Below, one piece after another: positions 7,493 through 16,396 of a stretch of DNA of 43,115 nt (position 1 is the stretch's first letter; the number at the start of each line of letters is the position of its first letter). This DNA is from Shewanella canadensis. GTDB taxonomy: Bacteria; Pseudomonadota; Gammaproteobacteria; Enterobacterales; Shewanellaceae. The position numbers and the translations under genes were made by a program. The notes under the pieces were generated by a model. It ran no database searches and was not told the DNA's origin. It saw only the letters and a program-made list of their open reading frames with translations. The stretch spans positions 1 to 43,115 of the forward strand of contig NZ_RXNU01000023.1 of the NCBI RefSeq assembly GCF_003966225.1. Reading direction: 5' to 3'.

Positions 7493-9316
7493 ATGGAACA
7501 AGCGATAGACGAACCTCAATTAGATCCGCTCTCTTCTACTCTGCAATCTGTTTTCGGCTACCGGACATTCAGAGAGGGCCAAAGAGAGGTGATAGAACAA
7601 AGCTGTTCGGGTTATGACTGTTTAGTCATTATGCCAACGGGTGGCGGAAAGAGTCTTTGCTATCAGCTTCCTGCTCTGCAACTGCCTGGATTAACCATTG
7701 TCGTGTCACCGCTTATCTCCTTGATGAAAGATCAGGTCGATAGTTTGACTCAGATGGGGGTTTCGGCTGCTTATCTTAATTCATCTCTGCCCAGAGAAGA
7801 GAGCGCCAAAATCTTACAACAGATGCACAAGGGCGAAATAAAGCTCTTGTATGTGTCGCCAGAGCGCCTCTTACAGGGTCACTTTATCGACAGGCTTCAT
7901 GAGTTGCATATTTCGTTGTTTGCTATCGATGAAGCTCACTGTATCTCTCAATGGGGACATGATTTCAGACCCGAATACGCCGCCTTGGGAAAGCTTAGGG
8001 AGGTTTTTCCTCACGTGCCGATCATGGCGTTAACGGCTACGGCTGATCAGGCAACCAGAAAAGATATTTGCGATCGTTTAACCATCAATCCATTTTCGCT
8101 GCTTACCAGTTTTGATCGTCCTAATATTCGCTATACGGTGGCGGAGAAGCTCAATGCAGCGAATCAGTTGCGCCAGTTTGTTACGGATCAAAAAGGGACC
8201 AGCGGTATTATCTACTGTAGCAGTCGCCGCCGGGTCGATGAGGTGGCCGAACGACTGAGATTGCAGGGACACAACGCAGAAGCCTATCACGCAGGGAAGA
8301 CACAGATAGAGCGAGCCGATGTTCAGGATCGCTTTCTTAAAGATCAGCTCGATATTGTGGTCGCTACCGTGGCATTTGGGATGGGGATTAATAAATCGAA
8401 TGTGCGTTATGTGGTTCATTACGATATACCCAAGAGTGTTGAGGCCTATTATCAGGAGACCGGCAGAGCTGGACGTGACGGTTTAGATTCCGAAGCGCTG
8501 ATGCTATTCGACCCCGCCGATATCGGTCGCGTTCGTCACTTGATAGAGCAGTCTGAGCCCGGGCCACAACAACAGGTCGAGTTCCATAAACTGAATACCA
8601 TGGCCGCGTTCGCCGAAGCGCAAACGTGTCGTCGTCAGGTCCTGCTGCATTATTTTGATGAAAGTGCGCTTGAGCCCTGTGGTAACTGTGATATCTGTTT
8701 AGATCCCCCCAAACGCTATAACGGAATGCAAGATGCTCAGAAGGTGCTCTCTTGTATCTATCGATTGGATCAACGCTTTGGGATCAATCATCTGATTGAA
8801 GTCTTGAGAGGTTCTAAGGCTGCGACAGTGCTCGAACGTGGCCATGACAAGTTATCGACATGGGGAATAGGTAAAGATAAAAGTCATGAATTTTGGCTCA
8901 GTATTATAAGACAGATCATACATTTAGGTTTTGCCAGCCAAGATATCACCCGTGGTTCTTCGGTGAAGTTGAACCCTTCGGCCCGCTCAATATTGAAAGG
9001 TGAAGTTGAGCTGTTACTCGCAGAGCCGAGGATCGTACTGCAAACGACCAAACGAAGAGGGAGCAGTACACGCGCGCCATTAAATTATGACCGCAAGTTA
9101 TTTGCCCGACTTAAACAGCTAAGGCGTCAATTAGCCGAGGAGTTGGATGTTCCACCTTATCTGGTTTTTAACGATGCCTCCTTAGCTGAAATGGCTGCCA
9201 TGATGCCTACGAGTCCGGGAGAGATGCTGGCCGTGAACGGTGTCGGTGAGCGTAAATTGAGCCGTTTTGGTGGTGAATTCCTTGATGAAATTGCTAACTA
9301 CTTAGCCGATAGTTAA
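7493..9316 (+). CDS. recQ: ATP-dependent DNA helicase RecQ
   Basis: A 3'-5' superfamily-2 DNA helicase that acts in recombination and restart of stalled replication. The 607-residue length is that of canonical RecQ and all modules are present. Motif 0 is FGYRTFREGQREVI (21-34). Walker A is TGGGKS (49-54). The DEAH box is at 146-149 with the aromatic-rich loop after it. Motif VI is QETGRAGRDG (321-330). The RQC zinc cysteines are 379, 396, 399 and 402 (CGNCDIC), followed by a winged helix and a C-terminal HRDC domain (about 525-600). The ATG start has only a weak upstream ribosome-binding match. The gene is convergent with the TPR gene, with a 5-base gap and no strong terminator between them. 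Confidence 0.96.
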   Translation: MEQAIDEPQLDPLSSTLQSVFGYRTFREGQREVIEQSCSGYDCLVIMPTGGGKSLCYQLPALQLPGLTIVVSPLISLMKDQVDSLTQMGVSAAYLNSSLPREESAKILQQMHKGEIKLLYVSPERLLQGHFIDRLHELHISLFAIDEAHCISQWGHDFRPEYAALGKLREVFPHVPIMALTATADQATRKDICDRLTINPFSLLTSFDRPNIRYTVAEKLNAANQLRQFVTDQKGTSGIIYCSSRRRVDEVAERLRLQGHNAEAYHAGKTQIERADVQDRFLKDQLDIVVATVAFGMGINKSNVRYVVHYDIPKSVEAYYQETGRAGRDGLDSEALMLFDPADIGRVRHLIEQSEPGPQQQVEFHKLNTMAAFAEAQTCRRQVLLHYFDESALEPCGNCDICLDPPKRYNGMQDAQKVLSCIYRLDQRFGINHLIEVLRGSKAATVLERGHDKLSTWGIGKDKSHEFWLSIIRQIIHLGFASQDITRGSSVKLNPSARSILKGEVELLLAEPRIVLQTTKRRGSSTRAPLNYDRKLFARLKQLRRQLAEELDVPPYLVFNDASLAEMAAMMPTSPGEMLAVNGVGERKLSRFGGEFLDEIANYLADS

Positions 9317-9321
9317 CCGTA

Positions 9322-11073
9322 TCATCCTGTCGGTTCTTTATCGATTTTAGTTTGTCTGAGTTGTTGTATATGGGCACGTTTTATCAATGAGCTCAGGCCG
9401 TCATGTTGTTGCATGCGAGCATAACCAATTTTTGTTTTATTGCCATTCAATAAAGGCGTGATGATCTCCTTTATCTGCTCGATAACCCTTAATGTACCAC
9501 TCTCCTTAGTATGGGGAAGCAATAGCAAGAGTTCCCCATCCTCTCTGTTTATCACCAAATCCTGATCTCGCAGTAAGTTCTCGATTCTGGAGATGAGTAG
9601 TGGAAGATCGGTTTGATAAACATCTGCAGTGTGAATGACGATGAGGCTTAGGGGATATCCACCCTGTTTACTATTACTGATTAACCGCTCGATTTTATGT
9701 TCTCGGCTCAGTGGTTCAATGACTAGTGGAGCCTGGATTGTTCTCTTTTTGTACCTGATAGTTATGACACCTAAAATAAAGCCAAATAACAGTGTCAGTA
9801 GAATTGCGATATAGCCGGACTTAAACCCGAAGCCAACGTTCATCGATGAGTTGCCTTGTAATAACTCAGTTTTAAAGACCTGCTGTTGTCTGCTGACTCT
9901 GGCATTTAACTGAAGCAGGCGAGTATCTTTGATGAAGTTAAACGAGTTCTCAGAGGCATCGAAACGCTTTAGTTGGTATTGGTGAGCCTGTTTAAAGTCT
10001 CCAATACTCGCATAATAGCTGCTTAATACTTGATAGCTGAGTATCAACTCTGCGTAGTGAGATGTTCGCAATCCTGCACTTATTGATTTGTTGATTAACT
10101 TTAGTGCTTTATCTGCGTTACCGCTTGCCAGCAACACTTCCCCTAATAAGCGCTGTGCTCTTAACTCCTCAATGGTCTTTTTCTGTTTTTTAAAGGTATT
10201 CAGGCTGATCTCGAGTAATTGAATCGCACGGATGAAATTTTTTCTCTTATATTCGAGTTGGGCCATCTCTGTGTAACTGATTGCCAGCTCAAACGCAGTA
10301 CCTAATTCGGGAAGTAGCGTTTTGGCTTGCTGAATTAAGTCGTCACTCGAAGAGTATTGATTCAACTGTGCCATCTTAGCCATGTGGGTTGTAAGCACGA
10401 CCCGGACCTTGCCTTGAAACTCCTTTGAGTCTGCGGCGCGTTCAATAATCTCAAAAGCTTGTCTGATCTTACTCTTCTTTGCCAGTAGCTTACTGAGTGG
10501 TAGCTGAATATAGATGAGAGGAGGCAGAGTCCAACCCTGTTCTTGATTCAGTGCATCAGGGTAAATATCGATAGCCAAAGTTAGATCTTCGAATGCGCTG
10601 CTATAGCTATCAACTTGTGTATCTATGACGCCTCTCAACCTTAGACCGTTGACTAAAGATTGTGGCTGTTTGAGCTCTCTGGACAACAAAATTGATGAGT
10701 CGAGTATGGGAAGGGCTTGCCTGAAGTCGCCGTAATTCGTAAATGCCCCCGCCATACAGTTCAGAAAGTAAGGGCGTGCCTGATCGAGTTTAAGGATCTT
10801 TGCTTTGGCTTCGCTGATCCTGGCTAGATTAATCGCGGCCTCGTTCTCACCTAGCTGTAAAAAGGTTTCACACCTGAATAGGGCAAGTCTGAGCTTTTCT
10901 GTTTCAGAGAGTTTTACCGGAGAGGAGATGGCTTCGAGATCGTTTATCTCAATTAACGCTGCACTTGGATATTGATAGAGGAGGGTATCGATCGTATCGA
11001 GTGGTATAGATGTACTCGCCCACACTGGCGCGAGCCAGAATGTCAGGCTTAGCACGACGATACGAAAATCCAT
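9322..11073 (-). CDS. Exported TPR sensor-like protein with one transmembrane segment and a degenerate GGDEF-like domain
   Basis: A 583-residue protein I cannot name. It starts with a signal peptide (about 1-19, ending APVWA). Residues 20-410 are helical and TPR-like; repeat-type segments are seen near 105-135, 262-295, 304-334 and 343-370. A transmembrane helix lies at about 420-441 (YIAILLTLLFGFILGVITIR), followed by basic YKKR, which places the C-terminus in the cytoplasm. Residues about 455-575 look like a GGDEF fold: NREDGELLLLLP (509-520) sits where active diguanylate cyclases have the GGDEF loop, followed by KIGYARM and the tail helix SSLIKRAHIQQLRQTK. The catalytic signature is lost, so cyclic-di-GMP synthesis is unlikely. 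A scaffold or sensor role is inference. The start is preceded by CCGGAG. It is convergent with recQ and divergent from the leu operon. Confidence 0.8.
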   Translation of the reverse strand: MDFRIVVLSLTFWLAPVWASTSIPLDTIDTLLYQYPSAALIEINDLEAISSPVKLSETEKLRLALFRCETFLQLGENEAAINLARISEAKAKILKLDQARPYFLNCMAGAFTNYGDFRQALPILDSSILLSRELKQPQSLVNGLRLRGVIDTQVDSYSSAFEDLTLAIDIYPDALNQEQGWTLPPLIYIQLPLSKLLAKKSKIRQAFEIIERAADSKEFQGKVRVVLTTHMAKMAQLNQYSSSDDLIQQAKTLLPELGTAFELAISYTEMAQLEYKRKNFIRAIQLLEISLNTFKKQKKTIEELRAQRLLGEVLLASGNADKALKLINKSISAGLRTSHYAELILSYQVLSSYYASIGDFKQAHQYQLKRFDASENSFNFIKDTRLLQLNARVSRQQQVFKTELLQGNSSMNVGFGFKSGYIAILLTLLFGFILGVITIRYKKRTIQAPLVIEPLSREHKIERLISNSKQGGYPLSLIVIHTADVYQTDLPLLISRIENLLRDQDLVINREDGELLLLLPHTKESGTLRVIEQIKEIITPLLNGNKTKIGYARMQQHDGLSSLIKRAHIQQLRQTKIDKEPTG

Positions 11074-11119
11074 TTTTGCCAGCTCCGGTTTATTTTTTTA
11101 GATATCCATGAAGTATTGC

Positions 11120-11148
11120 ATTATACCGAATTTAAATAAGATGTTGCA
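11120..11148 (-). promoter_or_regulatory. Candidate promoter of the TPR gene
   Basis: On the minus strand a perfect TATAAT occurs (plus-strand 11120-11125), 47 bases before the TPR gene start. No good -35 element is found at normal spacing (only ATGCAA or TGCAAC), so activator dependence or a false match are both possible. Confidence 0.35.
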
Positions 11149-11311
11149 TAAAAATTCAGCTGAGAGTGATTGATAGATACTTGATTACAAAAATGGTGGT
11201 TCAAGGATGATAAATGGTTAAAGTCTAGTGAAAGCTATGGTATGCAGAGATTTTGGTGATATTAAAAATCGACTTGTCTGGTCTAATCTGTCGTTATTGA
11301 AAAGAATGGGG

Positions 11312-11340
11312 TTGACACCGGAAGGCTCACACGTTAAAAA
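11312..11340 (+). promoter_or_regulatory. Candidate leuLABCD promoter
   Basis: A perfect TTGACA (11312-11317), a 17-bp spacer and TAAAAA (11335-11340) match the sigma-70 consensus at 10 of 12. Transcription would begin near 11347 and run through the leader peptide and attenuator before leuA. No other element is evident between the TPR gene start and this promoter (11149-11311). Confidence 0.6.
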
Positions 11341-11395
11341 TTAAGTACTCGAACGATAAATGAACGCATACCTAGTTATGCTTATTTGATAAAAA

Positions 11396-11464
11396 ATGAA
11401 AATTAAAAGTGCATTACTCAACCTCCTCATTCTCATTCTCGCAGATTCTGCGCGGAGGATGTAG
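11396..11464 (+). CDS. leuL: leu operon leader peptide
   Basis: A 22-codon frame from ATG (11396) to TAG (11462-11464). It begins MKIKSALLNLLILILADS and contains six leucine and three isoleucine codons, most clustered between codons 7 and 15. Leu codons are mainly CTC with one TTA. It lies between a good promoter and an intrinsic terminator upstream of leuA, exactly where a ribosome-sensing attenuation peptide is expected. Its function is to stall the ribosome when charged leucyl-tRNA is short, not to make a stable protein. The upstream bases give little Shine-Dalgarno match. Confidence 0.85.
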   Translation: MKIKSALLNLLILILADSARRM

Positions 11465-11533
11465 TGTTGCACGCTCGATAGAAGTACCAGCATTCACAAA
11501 CCCCGCGCTAACAACCGCGGGGTTTTTTGTTTT
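11450..11533 (+). terminator. leu operon transcription attenuator
   Basis: Terminator: AACCCCGCG (11499-11507) pairs with CGCGGGGTT (11516-11524), followed by TTTTGTTTT to 11533. Competing antiterminator: GCGCGGAGG (11450-11458) can pair with CCCCGCGC (11501-11508) with one bulged A, which uses up the left arm of the terminator. A ribosome stalled on the Leu codons (about 11414-11440) leaves 11450-11458 free, so the antiterminator forms and leuABCD is read. A ribosome reaching the stop codon (11462) covers it, so the terminator forms. The pairings are read from sequence; the mechanism follows the established model for amino-acid operon attenuators. Confidence 0.85.
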
Positions 11534-11571
11534 ATAAGCGCCAATAATATAAGTATCCACGGAGAAAACAG

Positions 11572-13143
11572 ATGTCTAACCGAGTGATTATTTTTGATAC
11601 AACCCTACGAGATGGCGAGCAGGCTTTAGCGGCGAGTTTAACGGTTAAGGAAAAGCTACAGATAGCACTCTCATTGGAGCGTCTTGGCGTCGATGTTATG
11701 GAGGTCGGGTTTCCAGTTTCTTCTCCCGGCGATTTTAACTCGGTGAAAACGATTGCAAATACCGTTAAGAATAGCCGGGTGTGTGCCCTTGCCAGAGCGC
11801 TTGAAAAAGATATCGATGCTGCGGCGCAATCATTATCCGTTGCCGATCAGTTTAGAATTCACACCTTTATCTCTACATCAACGATTCACGTAGAGAGCAA
11901 ATTGAAACGCTCTTTCGACCAAGTGCTTGAGATGGCTGTTAGTGCGGTTAAATATGCCCGTCGATTCACCGATGATGTTGAATTTTCATGTGAGGATGCA
12001 GGTAGAACGCCTATCGACAACCTGTGTCGCATGGTTGAAGAAGCCATCAAGGCGGGTGCACGCACCATCAATATTCCTGACACCGTAGGTTACACGATAC
12101 CTAGCGAGTTTGGCGGTATCATCGAGACATTGTTTAATCGAGTCCCGAATATTGATCAGGCGATCATCTCTGTTCATTGTCATGATGATCTAGGCCTTTC
12201 TGTCGCCAACTCGATCACGGCTGTGCAGCAAGGTGCCAGACAGATTGAGTGTACCGTTAACGGTATCGGCGAACGAGCGGGTAACTGTTCACTGGAAGAG
12301 ATCGCGATGATCTTATCGACTCGTAAAGATTCACTGGGTCTTGAGACCGGGATTAATGCCAAAGAGATACACCGCACCTCTAACTTGGTCAGCCAACTTT
12401 GCAACATGCCTGTTCAGGCTAATAAGGCGATAGTCGGTGCCAATGCATTCACTCATTCATCCGGTATTCATCAGGATGGTATGCTGAAATCACAAAATAC
12501 CTATGAAATTATGACGCCTGAAAGCATAGGCTTGCATCGTAATAATTTGAATATGACCTCGCGTTCGGGTCGCCATGTGATCAAGCATCGTATGGCAGAG
12601 ATGGGTTACGGCGATAAAGATTACGATATGGATACCCTGTATGAGGCCTTCTTACAGCTTGCCGATAAGAAAGGGCAAGTGTTTGACTATGATCTTGAAG
12701 CGCTGACCTTCATGGAGGCACAGGCTGAAGAGGAAGCCGATTATAAGCTGGAACAATTGGTCGTTCACTCAGACTCAACCGAAGATAATGCCACGGCAAC
12801 CGTGAAATTAGAGATCGACGGTAAGACGGTCACTGAGGCTGCGACAGGAAACGGTCCTGTCGATGCGGCTTATAACGCGATTGCCAGAGCGAGTCAGTGC
12901 GAGGTGAATATCACCAGTTATAAGTTGAGTGCGAAAGGCGAAGGGCAAAATGCGCTGGGGCAGGTAGATATTGAGGCTAATTATAATGGGCAGAGCTTCC
13001 ATGGTGTAGGGCTTGCGACTGACGTGGTAGAAGCGTCGGTTCAAGCGCTCGTACATGTCATGAACTTGACTTCCAGAGCCGATAAAGTGGCTGACTGTAA
13101 AGAAAAAATACAAAAAGACCGTAGTGAGCTGGGTGGTGTTTAA
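11572..13143 (+). CDS. leuA: 2-isopropylmalate synthase
   Basis: Condenses acetyl-CoA with 2-oxoisovalerate, the committed step of leucine synthesis. The 523-residue length and sequence fit the long bacterial LeuA. The catalytic TIM barrel opens with FDTTLRDGEQA (8-18, metal and substrate residues Arg13-Asp14). The metal histidines are in SVHCHDDLG (His202, His204) and the conserved loop is GIGERAGNCSLEE (from 231). A linker of about 330-390 leads to the C-terminal LeuA dimer domain, which binds leucine for feedback inhibition in the family. The start has GGAGAA upstream. It is the first structural gene after the attenuator and is followed 56 bases later by leuB. Confidence 0.97.
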   Translation: MSNRVIIFDTTLRDGEQALAASLTVKEKLQIALSLERLGVDVMEVGFPVSSPGDFNSVKTIANTVKNSRVCALARALEKDIDAAAQSLSVADQFRIHTFISTSTIHVESKLKRSFDQVLEMAVSAVKYARRFTDDVEFSCEDAGRTPIDNLCRMVEEAIKAGARTINIPDTVGYTIPSEFGGIIETLFNRVPNIDQAIISVHCHDDLGLSVANSITAVQQGARQIECTVNGIGERAGNCSLEEIAMILSTRKDSLGLETGINAKEIHRTSNLVSQLCNMPVQANKAIVGANAFTHSSGIHQDGMLKSQNTYEIMTPESIGLHRNNLNMTSRSGRHVIKHRMAEMGYGDKDYDMDTLYEAFLQLADKKGQVFDYDLEALTFMEAQAEEEADYKLEQLVVHSDSTEDNATATVKLEIDGKTVTEAATGNGPVDAAYNAIARASQCEVNITSYKLSAKGEGQNALGQVDIEANYNGQSFHGVGLATDVVEASVQALVHVMNLTSRADKVADCKEKIQKDRSELGGV

Positions 13144-13199
13144 CCCCTACGTGCCAGAATAGATAAAATTATAATTGAAGAGCAGGAGTTAGGTGTCGT

Positions 13200-14294
13200 A
13201 TGAGTTATCAAATAGCGGTATTAGCCGGAGATGGAATTGGATCTGAAGTGATGGCCGAGGCGCGTAAAGTGCTGAGTGCTGTAGAGGAGCGGTTCGAGCT
13301 TGCTATTGAATATAGTGAATATGATATCGGTGGCGCAGCTATCGATAATCATGGTTGTCCGCTGCCCGAGGTTACTTTGAAAGGGTGTGAAGCGGCCGAT
13401 GCCATCTTATTTGGTTCGGTCGGAGGTCCTAAATGGGAGCACCTGCCACCCAATGATCAACCTGAGCGTGGTGCATTATTACCACTTCGTGGTCATTTTG
13501 AGTTGTTCTGTAATATGCGCCCCGCAAAATTACATGTAGGTTTAGAGCATATGTCGCCGCTACGCAGCGATATCTCAGAGAAAGGTTTCGACGTGCTTTG
13601 TGTTCGTGAGTTAACCGGCGGTATCTACTTTGGTAAGCCTAAAGGGCGTCAGGGTGAAGGAGAAGAGGAAGAAGCGTTCGATACCATGCGCTATAGCCGC
13701 AAAGAGATTAGACGTATCGCAAACATCGCCTTCGAAGCGGCGCAGGGTCGTCGTAAGAAGGTGACCTCTGTTGATAAAGCCAATGTGTTGGCATGTTCGG
13801 TGTTGTGGCGAGAAGTTGTCGAAGAGGTCGCTAAAGACTATCCGGATGTCGAGCTTGAACATATCTATATCGATAACGCCACCATGCAACTGCTTCGTCG
13901 CCCTAATGAATTCGATGTCATGCTTTGCTCTAACCTGTTTGGTGACATAATCTCAGATGAGATCGCCATGTTAACGGGTTCTATGGGGCTGCTTTCATCC
14001 GTGAGTATGAACAGTAAAGGTTTTGGTTTGTATGAGCCTGCCGGCGGCAGCGCTCCCGATATCGCCGGGCAAGGCATTGCTAACCCTGTTGCTCAGATCC
14101 TATCAGCTGCATTACTGCTTCGTCATAGCCTGAAGTTAGAAAGTGCGGCAGTGGCGATTGAAGCGGCCGTAGGTAAAGCCCTTAGTGATGGTTATCTAAC
14201 CGGAGAGCTACTGCCTGCATCGCAGCGAGCCAATGCTAAATCGACCTCTGAGATGGGTGATTACATTACCAAGCTGGTAAAGGAAGGTATCTGA
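13200..14294 (+). CDS. leuB: 3-isopropylmalate dehydrogenase
   Basis: NAD-dependent oxidation and decarboxylation of 3-isopropylmalate to 2-oxoisocaproate. The 364-residue protein belongs to the isocitrate/isopropylmalate dehydrogenase family: N-terminal VLAGDGIGSEVMAEA, the substrate loop LLPLRGHFELFCNMRPAKL, the RELTGGIYFG motif, the catalytic lysine region VTSVDKANVL, the metal-binding segment SNLFGDIISDE and the NAD-binding GSAPDIAGQGIANP. The length equals the E. coli enzyme. The ATG start follows AGGAG in the 56-base leuA-leuB gap. leuC begins 3 bases after its stop codon, so leuB-leuC translation is probably coupled. Confidence 0.97.
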   Translation: MSYQIAVLAGDGIGSEVMAEARKVLSAVEERFELAIEYSEYDIGGAAIDNHGCPLPEVTLKGCEAADAILFGSVGGPKWEHLPPNDQPERGALLPLRGHFELFCNMRPAKLHVGLEHMSPLRSDISEKGFDVLCVRELTGGIYFGKPKGRQGEGEEEEAFDTMRYSRKEIRRIANIAFEAAQGRRKKVTSVDKANVLACSVLWREVVEEVAKDYPDVELEHIYIDNATMQLLRRPNEFDVMLCSNLFGDIISDEIAMLTGSMGLLSSVSMNSKGFGLYEPAGGSAPDIAGQGIANPVAQILSAALLLRHSLKLESAAVAIEAAVGKALSDGYLTGELLPASQRANAKSTSEMGDYITKLVKEGI

Positions 14295-14297
14295 GTC

Positions 14298-15698
14298 ATG
14301 GCAAAGACATTATATGAAAAGGTATGGGACAGCCATGTGGTGGTTGAAAACGAAGGTGAGGCACCATTAATCTATGTGGACAGACATTTGGTTCATGAGG
14401 TGACATCTCCACAGGCATTCAGCGGTCTGAAGGTCGCGGGTCGCAAATTGCGTGCACCGGAAAAAACCTTCGCCACCATGGATCACAATACTTCGACTAA
14501 GAGTGCAACCCTCGATGCATTGAGTCCCATGGCCCGAATCCAGGTTGAAACCCTGCAGGATAACTGCAAAGAGTTTGGTGTTCGCCTGTATGACATTCAT
14601 CATAAAAACCAAGGTATCGTCCATGTGATGGGGCCAGAGCTTGGGATCACTCTGCCTGGCACGGTAATCGTGTGTGGTGATTCCCACACCGCAACCCATG
14701 GTGCATTTGGTGCCTTGGCGTTCGGTATCGGCACCTCTGAGGTCGAGCATGTGATGGCGACACAGACATTGCGCCAAAACAGAGCCAAGACGATGAAAAT
14801 CGAAGTGCGTGGTCATGTCGGAGCTGGAATTACCGCTAAAGATATCGTGTTGGCCATCATAGGTAAGATTGGTATGGATGGCGGTACTGGCTATGTGATC
14901 GAATTCTGTGGTGAGGCGATTGAAGCACTTTCTATGGAAGGCCGTATGACGGTGTGTAATATGGCTATCGAAATGGGAGCCAAAGCCGGCATGGTCGCTC
15001 CGGATGGGAGCACTGCCGAGTACCTTAAGGGTCGTGAATTTGCACCTAAGGGAGACGCATGGGAACAAGCTATTGCCGCATGGGCCGAGCTTAAAACAGA
15101 TGAAGATGCCGTATTCGATGCAAGTGTGGTACTTGAGGCATCAGATATCGCTCCTCAGCTCACCTGGGGAACGAATCCGGGTCAAGTTGTCGCTATCGAT
15201 GGCTTAGTACCAAACCCAGAAGATGAGTCTAATGCAACGGTTAAGGCCAGCATAGAAAAGGCACTGAAATATGTGGCGCTTAGTGCTGGAACTTGTATGA
15301 CTGATGTGAGCATTAACAAGGTCTTTATCGGTTCATGTACTAACTCTCGTATCGAAGATCTGCGTGATGCGGCTCTACACGCCAAAGGCCGTAAAGTGGC
15401 CGCGGGTGTCACTGCGATAGTCGTGCCTGGATCTGGTTTAGTGAAAGAGCAGGCAGAAGCTGAGGGATTAGATAAGATTTTTCTGGAGGCAGGGTTTGAA
15501 TGGCGTCTGCCGGGTTGTTCTATGTGCTTAGCGATGAATGATGACAGATTAGAAGCCGGCGATCGCTGTGCTTCTACCAGCAATCGTAACTTTGAAGGGC
15601 GTCAGGGGCGAGGCAGTCGTACTCATCTTGTGAGCCCTGCTATGGCTGCAGCTGCGGCAGTAGCCGGTCATTTCGTCGATATTCGTAAAGCATACTAG
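14298..15698 (+). CDS. leuC: 3-isopropylmalate dehydratase, large subunit
   Basis: With LeuD it isomerises 2-isopropylmalate to 3-isopropylmalate using a 4Fe-4S cluster. The 466-residue aconitase-family protein has the three cluster cysteines at 347 (FIGSCTNSR), 407 and 410 (PGCSMCLAMN), together with VIVCGDSHTATHGAFGALAFGIG and NRNFEGRQGRGSRTHLVSP. The length equals E. coli LeuC and the cysteine numbering is the same. It starts 3 bases after leuB and is followed by leuD after 13 bases. Long opposite-strand frames under this gene are coding shadows. Confidence 0.97.
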   Translation: MAKTLYEKVWDSHVVVENEGEAPLIYVDRHLVHEVTSPQAFSGLKVAGRKLRAPEKTFATMDHNTSTKSATLDALSPMARIQVETLQDNCKEFGVRLYDIHHKNQGIVHVMGPELGITLPGTVIVCGDSHTATHGAFGALAFGIGTSEVEHVMATQTLRQNRAKTMKIEVRGHVGAGITAKDIVLAIIGKIGMDGGTGYVIEFCGEAIEALSMEGRMTVCNMAIEMGAKAGMVAPDGSTAEYLKGREFAPKGDAWEQAIAAWAELKTDEDAVFDASVVLEASDIAPQLTWGTNPGQVVAIDGLVPNPEDESNATVKASIEKALKYVALSAGTCMTDVSINKVFIGSCTNSRIEDLRDAALHAKGRKVAAGVTAIVVPGSGLVKEQAEAEGLDKIFLEAGFEWRLPGCSMCLAMNDDRLEAGDRCASTSNRNFEGRQGRGSRTHLVSPAMAAAAAVAGHFVDIRKAY

Positions 15699-15711
15699 GA
15701 GCATCAGAGTC

Positions 15712-16317
15712 ATGAATCCATTTACTTCACACACCGGGCTTGCAGTGATGATCGATAGTGCTAACGTCGACACCGATCAAATTATTCCTAAGCAGTTTTT
15801 ATCTAAGGTGACCCGAGATGGCTTTGGGGTTCACCTATTTCATGATTGGCGCTATCTCGATGAGGCAGGCGATGAGCCAAACCCCGCTTTCAGCCTCAAC
15901 CTGCCAAGATACCAAGGCGCCTCTATCCTGATCTCTAAAGAAAATTTTGGTTGTGGTTCGAGTCGTGAACATGCGCCTTGGGCATTAGCCGATTTTGGAT
16001 TTCGAGCCATCATAGCCCCGAACTTTGCCGATATTTTTTATGGTAACTCCATCAATAACGGCCTGCTTCCGGTTCGTCTGACCGATGTTGAAGTGCAGCA
16101 GTTGATGGATGAAGTCGAGGCGAATGAAGGCGCAGAAGTAACCGTCGACCTTGAGGCTCTCACGGTTACCTCCCCATCGGGTTCGGTATTTAACTTTGAG
16201 ATAGCCGGTTCGGCGAGGCATAACCTACTTAATGGCCTGGATGCTATCGGTTTGAGCTTGGCTTGTGCGGATCAGATAGCCCGCTATGAGGCACAATTAC
16301 CGACTTGGAAAGCATAA
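15712..16317 (+). CDS. leuD: 3-isopropylmalate dehydratase, small subunit
   Basis: The swivel-domain subunit of isopropylmalate isomerase, partner of LeuC. The 201-residue protein has DSANVDTDQIIPKQFL near the N-terminus and the substrate-binding loop FGCGSSREHAPWAL near residue 80, as well as NSINNGLLPVRL. The length equals other proteobacterial LeuD. The ATG is preceded by AGGAG. It is the last gene of the leu operon, followed by a terminator. Confidence 0.97.
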   Translation: MNPFTSHTGLAVMIDSANVDTDQIIPKQFLSKVTRDGFGVHLFHDWRYLDEAGDEPNPAFSLNLPRYQGASILISKENFGCGSSREHAPWALADFGFRAIIAPNFADIFYGNSINNGLLPVRLTDVEVQQLMDEVEANEGAEVTVDLEALTVTSPSGSVFNFEIAGSARHNLLNGLDAIGLSLACADQIARYEAQLPTWKA

Positions 16318-16320
16318 AGA

Positions 16321-16396
16321 GTTTTAAGCGTACGTTTGTACAAGCTTGTTAAAACCGATAAGCCGAATGGATTTTTGTCCATTCGGCTTTTGTTTT
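16321..16396 (+). terminator. Terminator of the leu operon
   Basis: AAGCCGAATGGA (16360-16371) pairs with TCCATTCGGCTT (16378-16389) around TTTTTG, followed by TTGTTTT. Just upstream, GTTTTAA (16321-16327) and TTAAAAC (16349-16355) can form another, weaker stem. The main hairpin is a standard Rho-independent terminator. Confidence 0.9.

Noticed and set aside
9313..9350. Possible bidirectional terminator between recQ and the TPR gene
   Set aside because: Only a 5-bp AACCG/CGGTT stem with a broken T tract; too weak to call.
11343..11356. SlmA-binding-site-like AGTACTC near the leu leader
   Set aside because: Only the central bases match GTGAGTACTCAC; flanks do not.
14367..15068. 233-codon frame antisense to leuC
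   Set aside because: Mirror of the strongly coding leuC sequence; His-rich composition typical of antisense shadows and no supporting signals.
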